DNA from: Chloroflexota bacterium
Lineage (GTDB): Bacteria > Chloroflexota > Dehalococcoidia > DSTF01 > RBG-16-68-14
Direction of reading: 5' to 3'
DNA: 5,219 bases
Assembly: GCA_022563135.1 (NCBI GenBank)
Contig: JADFNZ010000104.1
Span: 1-5,219 of the forward strand
The position numbers and the translations under genes are program-made. The stretch's first letter is position 1. The number at the start of each line of letters is the position of its first letter. The notes beneath the pieces are model-generated. The model had not been told where the DNA came from. It ran no database searches and saw only the letters and a list, made by a program, of their open reading frames with translations. This document shows, one piece after another, positions 1 through 4,819 of this stretch.

Positions 1-1
1 G

Positions 2-163
2 ATGGAGATCTTTGATATAGGCGTCCAAAAACCAATGTGGCAGAAGCTCCAACTGAGCAAAGCCTCATCAGTATGGGTTCCACCCGAGTCAAAGTACAAC
101 GTTCCTCACTCACCTGTCAAGCAGCCAGTGGCACCCAGGCGACAGCTCGATCTGTTTGACTGA
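2..163 (+). CDS. 3' end of an unrecognised protein ending in a clamp-binding type motif (partial)
   Basis: An open frame enters from the left edge and stops at TGA 161-163, giving 53 visible residues. The ATG at position 2 may be internal, so the true start is probably outside the window. I do not recognise the family. The visible part is polar and proline-rich and ends in RRQLDLFD. QLDLF matches the known bacterial beta-sliding-clamp (DnaN) binding consensus QL[SD]LF, often found near the C-terminus of Y-family polymerases and other replication or repair proteins. The next gene, an AlkB-type dioxygenase, starts 28 bases downstream on the same strand, so the two may be co-transcribed. A role in DNA repair or replication is inference from the motif and the neighbour. 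A chance open frame is possible because only 162 bases are visible. Confidence 0.45.
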   Translation: MEIFDIGVQKPMWQKLQLSKASSVWVPPESKYNVPHSPVKQPVAPRRQLDLFD

Positions 164-191
164 GGGCACGAAAATCCGAACGAGGTGAATT

Positions 192-803
192 ATGATCGAG
201 ACACTCGAAGTTAAAGGATTTCAAGAACACCAGCTCGACGATAATGGTCTCGGGATCTACATCGGGCGGATCCCAGAGGAGTTGAATCTGTCGGGCGAGA
301 CATTTGAGTGGGTTTGGGAATCCCAGCCCGAGGAATATTCCGTGGTCATGATCCACGGACGAGCCGTTAAGATTCCCCGCAGGCAAAAGGCCTATGGCTT
401 CGACTATAGGTTTTCCGGCATGAATGCAGAGGCTGATCCGGTACCCCCTTATCTGGAACCGTTTCTCTACTGGTCCCGAGAGAACATCGACGATCGTTTC
501 AACGGCCTCCTCGTCAACTGGTACGATGGCAGTCTCGGCCACTACATCGGCCCTCACCACGATGACAAGAGGCAACTAGTCATTGGATCGCCCATCGCCA
601 CCATTTCCCTTGGAGAAGAGCGTATTTTCAGAATGAGTCGGGGCAAGAAGGAGACCAGGCAGACAAAGGATTTTCTGGCCGACCCCGGCAGCGTGATTGT
701 ACTTCCATGGGAGACCAACCTGGTCTGGAAACACAGTGTGCCGAAGTTCTCCCGGTACAAGGGCAGACGGATCTCAATTACCCTTCGAGGCTTTGAGGCA
801 TAA
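192..803 (+). CDS. AlkB-family 2-oxoglutarate/Fe(II)-dependent dioxygenase
   Basis: A 203-residue cytosolic enzyme of the AlkB family, which oxidatively demethylates N-alkylated bases in nucleic acids using 2-oxoglutarate, O2 and Fe(II). The double-stranded beta-helix core spans about residues 104-200. NGLLVNWY at 104-111 leads to the HxD iron-ligand pair H122/D124 in IGPHHDD, followed by SPIATISLG (133-141). The third iron ligand is H181 in WKHSVP. R193 and R199 form the R-x5-R 2-oxoglutarate-binding signature in RISITLR. The IGxHxDD and SPIAxxSxG pattern is closer to the ALKBH2 type than to E. coli AlkB. Residues 1-100 should form the nucleotide-recognition lid. The ATG is supported by a Shine-Dalgarno GAGGTG at 182-187, unlike the leaderless-looking genes to the right. 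GC content is near 50%, well below the right block. Family assignment is firm; whether the substrate is DNA, RNA or something else is not shown. Confidence 0.93.
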   Translation: MIETLEVKGFQEHQLDDNGLGIYIGRIPEELNLSGETFEWVWESQPEEYSVVMIHGRAVKIPRRQKAYGFDYRFSGMNAEADPVPPYLEPFLYWSRENIDDRFNGLLVNWYDGSLGHYIGPHHDDKRQLVIGSPIATISLGEERIFRMSRGKKETRQTKDFLADPGSVIVLPWETNLVWKHSVPKFSRYKGRRISITLRGFEA

Positions 804-836
804 GAGATCAGCCTGCAGTGCAGTTGCTTCGACGTT

Positions 837-852
837 GGCGATCTTGATCGCC
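837..852. repeat. Perfect palindrome at the lysA break
   Basis: GGCGATC and GATCGCC form 7-base inverted arms separated by TT. The element sits exactly where the LysA reading loses its family similarity and where the AT-richer left block ends, 33 bases after the AlkB-type stop codon. No T-run follows on either strand, so it is a poor intrinsic terminator. It may mark a recombination joint, be an artefact of mis-assembly, or be chance. Confidence 0.5.
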
Positions 853-953
853 AGATCGACGGCGTCGCAGCCGCCGAGCGCGAGGTGCCCGTCACGCGTC
901 AGCTCCGCCGTTCGCGGGAAGATCGGCGCAAGCGCGGGGTCTAGCTCCGGCAT
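846..953 (-). pseudogene. lysA: Truncated 5' end of lysA (diaminopimelate decarboxylase)
   Basis: Reading the minus strand from ATG 953-951 gives a peptide starting MPELDPALAPIFPRTAEL and continuing with TRDGHLALGGCDAVDLA. This matches the N-terminus of bacterial LysA (PLP-dependent meso-diaminopimelate decarboxylase, last step of lysine synthesis), whose consensus is near FPxTA...DGHLxIGGxDxxxLA followed by GTPLYV. Here the expected GTPLYV does not appear after about codon 35-38. The frame instead runs through unrelated residues into the 3' part of the AlkB-type gene on the other strand and stops at 776-774 after 59 codons. The PLP lysine and all catalytic parts are absent, so the fragment cannot be functional. 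The break coincides with the GC change and a palindrome. The assignment rests on about 35 residues. The alternative is that lysA is intact in the organism and the contig is mis-joined here. Confidence 0.7.
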
Positions 954-962
954 GATGGGGAC

Positions 963-990
963 AGTATATCGCGTCTACGGCCTGCGTCAG
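963..990 (-). promoter_or_regulatory. Predicted lysA promoter, leaderless type
   Basis: On the minus strand a -10 hexamer TATACT (968-963) lies 9 bases before the lysA ATG. A weak -35 match, CTGACG (990-985; 4 of 6 to TTGACA), lies 16 bases further upstream. Transcription would begin about 3 bases before the ATG, leaving no room for a Shine-Dalgarno sequence, and none is seen. The promoter shares the 954-1035 gap with the divergent fucosidase gene. Confidence 0.5.
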
Positions 991-1020
991 CAGCGCCTGC
1001 GTCCGCTGTCTCCGTTCGCG

Positions 1021-1026
1021 TATGCT
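1021..1026 (+). promoter_or_regulatory. Predicted -10 element of the fucosidase gene
   Basis: TATGCT lies exactly 9 bases before the ATG at 1036, the same layout as the divergent lysA promoter. No convincing -35 is visible (TGCGTC at 998-1003 is poor). No Shine-Dalgarno sequence precedes the ATG, which fits a leaderless transcript. Confidence 0.4.
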
Positions 1027-1035
1027 AGACGAACG

Positions 1036-2286
1036 ATGAGCTGGTTCGATACGGCGCGGTTCGGTCTGTTTGTGCACTGGTCGCATAGCAGCCAGCAGGG
1101 GATCGAGCTGTCGTGGCCGCTCGTGGGCGGCAACTTCGCGCTGCCGCTCTGCTCCGACGTGACGGTCGACGACTACCACGCGACCGCGGAGACGTTCGAC
1201 CCGCAGGCCTGGGACGCTCGCGAGCTGGCCCGCATGGCGAAGCGGCTCGGCATGCAGTACGCGGTGATCACAGCGAAGCACCACGACGGCTATGCGATGT
1301 TCCACACCGCGCAGTCGGACTTTTCGATCGAGCGCTCGCCGTTCGGGCGCGACATCGTGCGCGAGTTCGTGGACGCCATGCGCGACGAAGGGCTGCGCGC
1401 CGGCGTCTACTTCTCGCTGATCGACTGGCGCCATCCCGACTACCCCGCGTTCACCGAGGCCGACAAGCCGTACGCCTTCGGTAAGTGGCGTCAGCCCTCG
1501 CCCGAGCAGTGGGCGCGCTACACGGAGTTCATGTTCGGGCAGGTGCGCGAGCTGCTGACCGCCTACGGCAAGATCGACCTGATCTGGTTCGACGGCGGCT
1601 GGGAGCGCACCGCCGACCAGTGGCGGTCCCGCGAGCTCGCCGAGCTGATCCGCTCGCTCCAGCCCGACATCCTGATCAACGACCGTCTCCCCGGCGTTGG
1701 CGACTTCGAGACACCGGAGCAGCTCGTCCCGGCCCAACCGCCGGACCGTCCGTGGGAAACGTGCATGACGATGAACGAGAGCTGGGGTTACAACGCCGCC
1801 GACGCGCAGTGGAAGTCGTCGCGGCGGCTCATCCACACGCTCTGCGAAGTGGCCGGCCGCGGCGGCAATCTGCTGCTCAACGTCGGGCCGATGGGCGACG
1901 GCCGCCTGCAGCCGGAGGCGCTCGAACGGCTGGGGGATGTCGAACGGTGGATGGCCGCCAACAAGGAGAGCATCGTCGGCACGGAGCCCGGACTGGAGCC
2001 GTGGCAGTGCTACGGGCCTTCGACGCGCAAAGGCACTACGGTCTTCTACGTCCATCTGCTGATGCGCCCCTACGAGACGGTCTCCGTGCGCGGTGTCCCG
2101 ATCAAGCGCCTCCGCTCCGTACGCGCGCTCTCGACGGGTGAGGAGCTGGCGTTCGAGACGCGCTCCGGCATCATCGAATCGCTCGGCCCGGATCCGCTTG
2201 GCGAAGCGACGGTCCGCGTGCCCGCGAACGCGATCGACGAGTACGCGACCGTGCTCGCGCTGGAGTTCGCGGAAGCGGCGGGGTAG
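1036..2286 (+). CDS. GH29 family alpha-L-fucosidase
   Basis: A 416-residue glycoside hydrolase of family GH29, a retaining enzyme that releases L-fucose from glycan ends. Landmarks from the start: MSWFDTARFGLFVHW (1-15), the usual family opening; HHDGYAMFH (82-90), the conserved active-site His pair; IWFDGGW (183-189), where D186 fits the catalytic nucleophile; WETCMTMNESWGY (240-252), with E241 a candidate acid/base; and GGNLLLNVGPMGDG (276-289), the closing motif of the TIM barrel. Residues from about 320 form a short beta-rich C-terminal domain. No signal peptide or lipobox is seen, so it is probably cytosolic and acts on imported oligosaccharides. The frame is open upstream to 697, but that extension runs across the AlkB-type gene and the lysA stub. 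I chose 1036 because the family similarity begins there and a -10 element lies just upstream. The stop is 6 bases from the stop of the convergent membrane-protein gene. No transporter or other sugar genes are nearby. Confidence 0.93.
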   Translation: MSWFDTARFGLFVHWSHSSQQGIELSWPLVGGNFALPLCSDVTVDDYHATAETFDPQAWDARELARMAKRLGMQYAVITAKHHDGYAMFHTAQSDFSIERSPFGRDIVREFVDAMRDEGLRAGVYFSLIDWRHPDYPAFTEADKPYAFGKWRQPSPEQWARYTEFMFGQVRELLTAYGKIDLIWFDGGWERTADQWRSRELAELIRSLQPDILINDRLPGVGDFETPEQLVPAQPPDRPWETCMTMNESWGYNAADAQWKSSRRLIHTLCEVAGRGGNLLLNVGPMGDGRLQPEALERLGDVERWMAANKESIVGTEPGLEPWQCYGPSTRKGTTVFYVHLLMRPYETVSVRGVPIKRLRSVRALSTGEELAFETRSGIIESLGPDPLGEATVRVPANAIDEYATVLALEFAEAAG

Positions 2287-2292
2287 GACTGG

Positions 2293-2700
2293 CTAGCGGG
2301 CGACTTCAGAGATGGAGCGCGGCATCATCAGGATGCCGATGCCCCAGGCAAGGGCCGCAGCGACGAGCGCAGGGCCGGCGAGCCAGAATACGACCGCCGG
2401 CAACAACGAGGAAGCTGCCACCCAGCCGGAGGCCATCGAGAAGGCCGCTGCCGTCATGAGCAGGGCGAGAGCGGTACCCGGGTGTCTCTGGATAATGCCA
2501 ACGGCATACCACGCGACAGCGTAGGGAGCGAAGAACGCAACCGTCAGCAGAGATAGAGGCAGGTTTCCGATACCGAGCCCGTCAAAAATCGTAACATGGA
2601 AGAAGAGGGCCGCCAGGCTGCCGGCAGCACAGGTGAGCAGAACCAGACTGTGGCTGGCCGAGCAGAGGCCGAGGCTCACGATTCGTCTGAAACGTCTCAT
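2293..2700 (-). CDS. Small four-helix membrane protein of unknown function
   Basis: 135 residues; I recognise no family. Four hydrophobic helices are visible at about 13-34, 48-70, 76-100 and 101-126. The topology obeys the positive-inside rule: the basic N-terminus (MRRFRR), the QRHPG loop after helix 2 and the PRSISEVAR tail would be cytoplasmic, while the loop after helix 1 (HVTIFDGLGIGN) has no lysine or arginine. This consistency supports a real gene rather than a chance frame. The GC content (about 58-65% in the lines counted) is a little lower than in the neighbouring enzymes. A TAAACT hexamer 10 bases before the ATG suggests its own leaderless promoter. The gene lies 87 bases after the MBL-fold gene on the same strand and converges with the fucosidase gene, with only 6 bases between the two stops. 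No catalytic or metal-binding motif is visible. Confidence 0.65.
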   Translation of the reverse strand: MRRFRRIVSLGLCSASHSLVLLTCAAGSLAALFFHVTIFDGLGIGNLPLSLLTVAFFAPYAVAWYAVGIIQRHPGTALALLMTAAAFSMASGWVAASSLLPAVVFWLAGPALVAAALAWGIGILMMPRSISEVAR

Positions 2701-2710
2701 GCTTGCTTGC

Positions 2711-2739
2711 AGTTTAGCTCCACGAAACCAATCTGGCCA
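2711..2739 (-). promoter_or_regulatory. Predicted promoter of the membrane-protein gene
   Basis: Minus-strand TGGCCA (2739-2734; 4 of 6 to TTGACA), a 17-base spacer, then TAAACT (2716-2711) and 10 bases to the ATG. Predicted initiation is about 4 bases before the start codon. The only SD-like bases (GGAG, 2721-2718) overlap the promoter region and lie too far upstream to act on the ATG. Confidence 0.42.
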
Positions 2740-2776
2740 CTCGCAGAGTTCCTTCTCTCGCGTGCGGGAGGGGCCG

Positions 2777-2804
2777 GCGTAGAGGCGCTACACCGCCTCT
2801 ACGC
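2777..2804 (-). terminator. 11-bp hairpin across the MBL gene stop codon
   Basis: GCGTAGAGGCG and CGCCTCTACGC are perfect 11-base inverted arms around a 6-base loop. The loop carries the TAG stop codon (2790-2788) of the MBL-fold gene, so the last four codons form one arm. No T-run follows on the minus strand, so it is not a classical intrinsic terminator. It could be a U-less terminator or a 3'-end stabilising hairpin. The arms are visible directly; the role is inferred. Confidence 0.45.
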
Positions 2805-3708
2805 GTCGCTCGTCGCCCTCGCCCTCCGACCGCACTTTGCCTTCGCCCTCCAGCTTGGCGAGGTGGGAGATGATCTGCCCGGTCGCCATGCCAAGCAGCC
2901 GCTTGTCCAGCTCCGGGTAGACCGCCCGCACGATGCGCTTCACCGTGTCGCGACCTTCCCGGACGAGCGCCAGGATCTGCTCGTCGCGCTCGCGGCGGTG
3001 GTCGATCAGCTCCTGCAGCTTGCGGTTCGGCTCCCGCACGACCGGCCCGTGGCCGCAGCACATCACGTCGGCCTCGAGCGTCTGCATCTTCTTGAGCGAC
3101 TCGACGTACTGCGCCATGTCGCCGTGGGGCGGTGGCGGGATGGCCGTGGTGCCGACGCCGAGCACGTTGTCGCCGGCGAAGAGCACCCTGCCCTGCTCCA
3201 GGAACGGCGAGATGTGGCCCGCGGTGTGGCCGGGCGTGTGCACCATGCGCAGCGTCAGCCCGCCGATCGATAGCGTGTCGCCGTCCGAGACCGTCTCGTC
3301 GGGCGCGCCCTTGGCCGATTCCTCGCGAAACTGGAGTGTGCCGTCGCGCCACTCCTTGCGTTCGGGCGGCGTCTCCACGTCGGCGGGCAGCTCGCCGGTC
3401 GCGGCCCGCGCCAGCAACGGCGCCTCGTCCTCGTGCATGACGATGCGCGCGCCGGTCGCCTCGCGCAGCCGGTTGGCGCCGCTCGCGTGGTCGAAGTGGT
3501 GGTGGGTGATAACGATGTAGCGCAGCTTTAGCCCGGCGAACGGCTTCAGCATCTCCAGCCGGCCCGAGATCGACTGCTCGTCCGAGAAGCCTGCGTCGAT
3601 CAGCGCGCCTTCGTCGCCGTCGATCACGAGGTGGACGTTGGGCGGGTACGGCTGCGGGAACCAGTCGATCTTGACGTCGAGGCTGTGGACGTGCGGCACA
3701 ATTTCCAT
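2788..3708 (-). CDS. MBL-fold metallo-hydrolase with C-terminal winged helix (LACTB2-like)
   Basis: A 306-residue soluble protein with a metallo-beta-lactamase fold. The metal site is complete: THHHFDH gives H69, H71, D73 and H74; HTPGHT gives H161; AGDN gives D180; and CGHG gives H220. Residues from about 240 to 306 form the helix-rich winged-helix tail (HLAKLEGEGKV at 282-292) typical of the LACTB2-like group, whose human member is an endoribonuclease acting on single-stranded RNA. Bacterial relatives are mostly uncharacterised, so a nuclease role is possible but unproven, and other hydrolase activity (thioester or lactone) cannot be excluded. The ATG at 3708-3706 is preceded by a good sigma-70-like promoter and leaves a very short leader. 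The gene diverges from mutY across about 119 bases. A hairpin overlaps its stop codon. Confidence 0.9.
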   Translation of the reverse strand: MEIVPHVHSLDVKIDWFPQPYPPNVHLVIDGDEGALIDAGFSDEQSISGRLEMLKPFAGLKLRYIVITHHHFDHASGANRLREATGARIVMHEDEAPLLARAATGELPADVETPPERKEWRDGTLQFREESAKGAPDETVSDGDTLSIGGLTLRMVHTPGHTAGHISPFLEQGRVLFAGDNVLGVGTTAIPPPPHGDMAQYVESLKKMQTLEADVMCCGHGPVVREPNRKLQELIDHRRERDEQILALVREGRDTVKRIVRAVYPELDKRLLGMATGQIISHLAKLEGEGKVRSEGEGDERRVEAV

Positions 3709-3720
3709 ACGGTGTGCGTG

Positions 3721-3750
3721 ATAGTAACAGGCGCACGCGAGCGTTGTCCA
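3721..3750 (-). promoter_or_regulatory. Predicted sigma-70-type promoter of the MBL-fold gene
   Basis: Minus-strand TGGACA (3750-3745; 5 of 6 to TTGACA), an 18-base spacer, then TACTAT (3726-3721) preceded by TG plus one base, an extended -10. The ATG follows 12 bases after the -10, so the leader would be only about 6 bases. This is the best-formed promoter in the window. Confidence 0.55.
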
Positions 3751-3811
3751 CCAGTTCGTACCGGCAATGCGCGCAGGGCTAAAGCGCTAGAGGTACGGTG
3801 CCCGCATCGCT

Positions 3812-3817
3812 TACACT
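3812..3817 (+). promoter_or_regulatory. Predicted -10 element of mutY
   Basis: TACACT lies 10 bases before the GTG at 3828, repeating the layout seen at lysA, the fucosidase gene and the membrane-protein gene. No good -35 is visible at 16-18 bases. If real, initiation falls near 3824, which excludes the upstream GTG at 3798 as the start. Confidence 0.35.
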
Positions 3818-3827
3818 CACACTCACG

Positions 3828-4772
3828 GTGGAGATTAACGTTCGCCCGGCCACCGAGAGCATCCTGAGGCTGCCGAAAGACGACCTCCCGCGGCTCCGGC
3901 GCGCGCTGCTTTCGTGGCACCGGCGGCATGCGCTGCAGGCGCCGTGGCGCACCTCCGGCGATGCGTACCATGCGCTGGTCGCCGCGGTGATGGCGCAGCA
4001 GACGCAGATGTCGCGCGTGCTGCCGAAGTTCGACCAGTTCGTCGCCGCGTTCCCTAACGTCGAGTCGCTCGCCCGCGCCCGCACGGCCCGTGTGCTGCGC
4101 GCATGGGAGGGGCTCGGCTACAACCTGCGCGCCTTACGCCTTCACCGCGCCGCGAAGCGGATCGCTCGCGCGGGCGGCTTCCCGCGCACGGCGGCGGAGC
4201 TGCAACAGATCGAGGGCATCGGGCCGTTCACGGCGGCGATCGTGGCGTCGTTCTCCTTCGGCGAACGCGTCGCTGCGGTCGATACGAACGTCCTGCGCGT
4301 CGTCGCTCGCTGCGTCCTCGGCGAGCACCGTCAGGCGCATCCGAATGCAGATCTCACGCGCGCGGCGCAGGAGCTCGTCGCGCCCAGAGCGCCCGGTCGC
4401 TGGAACCAGGCGATGATGGACCTGGGCGCGAAGGTCTGCACGCCGGGGACGCCGCGCTGCGACGCCTGCCCGCTCGCGCGTTGGTGTCGCGCTCGACCGC
4501 TGTTCGAGCGCGAGGGCGCTCGGGTGGCCGAACGCCGCGCTCCTTACCGAACGCAGGAGCCGTACCACGGGTCGCGCCGCTACTACCGCGGCCGTATCGT
4601 GCAGGCGCTGCGTGAGCTCCCGCCGGGCGCGTCGCTGTCGCCGCGGGAGCTGCTCGCGCGGCTGCCCGAACGCGACGGCATCGACGCGGCCAAGCTGCGC
4701 GGGCTGGTCGACGCGCTCCGTCGCGATGGGCTCGTCCGCGTCCTCGCGAGTGGGCGGCTGCGGCTGCCGTAG
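3828..4772 (+). CDS. mutY: MutY-type adenine DNA glycosylase with catalytic Glu replaced by Ala
   Basis: A 314-residue HhH-GPD DNA glycosylase of the MutY type; MutY removes adenine mispaired with 8-oxoguanine in base-excision repair. Seen in order (numbered from GTG 3828): APWR (38-41), the QQTQ motif (57-60), GLGYNLRAL (95-103) with the conserved Tyr 98, the helix-hairpin-helix IEGIGPFTAAIV (128-139), VDTNVLRV (151-158) with the catalytic Asp at 152, WNQAMMDLG (192-200), and a 4Fe-4S loop with C204, C211, C214 and C220 at the usual 6-2-5 spacing. The residue aligned with E. coli E37, the general acid, is Ala 53 (GCG at 3984-3986), so activity is uncertain. Residues from about 245 lack the NUDIX-like 8-oxoG-reading domain and instead resemble a short winged helix, as in some actinobacterial MutY proteins. 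The start at 3828 is chosen over GTG 3798 because the intervening codons are atypical and the -10 TACACT lies between them; GAGG at 3790-3793 would favour 3798. Confidence 0.88.
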   Translation: MEINVRPATESILRLPKDDLPRLRRALLSWHRRHALQAPWRTSGDAYHALVAAVMAQQTQMSRVLPKFDQFVAAFPNVESLARARTARVLRAWEGLGYNLRALRLHRAAKRIARAGGFPRTAAELQQIEGIGPFTAAIVASFSFGERVAAVDTNVLRVVARCVLGEHRQAHPNADLTRAAQELVAPRAPGRWNQAMMDLGAKVCTPGTPRCDACPLARWCRARPLFEREGARVAERRAPYRTQEPYHGSRRYYRGRIVQALRELPPGASLSPRELLARLPERDGIDAAKLRGLVDALRRDGLVRVLASGRLRLP

Positions 4773-4773
4773 C

Positions 4774-4779
4774 TATACT
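4774..4779 (+). promoter_or_regulatory. Predicted -10 element of the second MBL-fold gene
   Basis: TATACT begins one base after the mutY stop codon, identical to the lysA -10. Initiation near 4786 would give a leader of about 34 bases containing a Shine-Dalgarno sequence (AAAGGGG, 4808-4814) before the ATG at 4820. No good -35 is seen inside the end of mutY, so read-through from mutY is also possible. Confidence 0.4.
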
Positions 4780-4819
4780 GAACCGGCAAGTTCGCACCAA
4801 CGCGCTGAAAGGGGTGGAG

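Noticed and set aside
117..575. Minus-strand frame opposite the AlkB-type gene
   Set aside because: No recognisable domain, and the plus strand holds a complete set of AlkB catalytic residues.
697..1035. Upstream extension of the fucosidase reading frame to an ATG at 697
   Set aside because: It overlaps the AlkB-type gene and the lysA stub in other frames and encodes no GH29-like sequence. Family similarity starts at 1036.
892..2055. Long minus-strand open frame (387 codons) opposite the fucosidase
   Set aside because: Arginine- and valine-rich, low-complexity product typical of the antisense of a high-GC gene; no motif.
2596..3273. Plus-strand frame across the membrane-protein gene and the MBL gene
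   Set aside because: Spans two minus-strand genes and the gap between them; the product looks like high-GC antisense (His/Arg/Leu-rich).
2714..3751. Minus-strand frame (345 codons) overlapping the MBL-fold gene
   Set aside because: Extremely Arg/Ala-rich product with no domain; a shifted frame of the MBL gene, which has full metal motifs.
3811..3826. Short ACTCAC tandem repeat before mutY
   Set aside because: Only two to three short units; too small to call a functional repeat.
3798..3827. GTG at 3798 as the mutY start
   Set aside because: It has GAGG 4 bases upstream, but the added residues are a threonine/leucine run with poor third-position GC, and a -10-like TACACT lies inside them. 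Kept as an alternative, not the main call.
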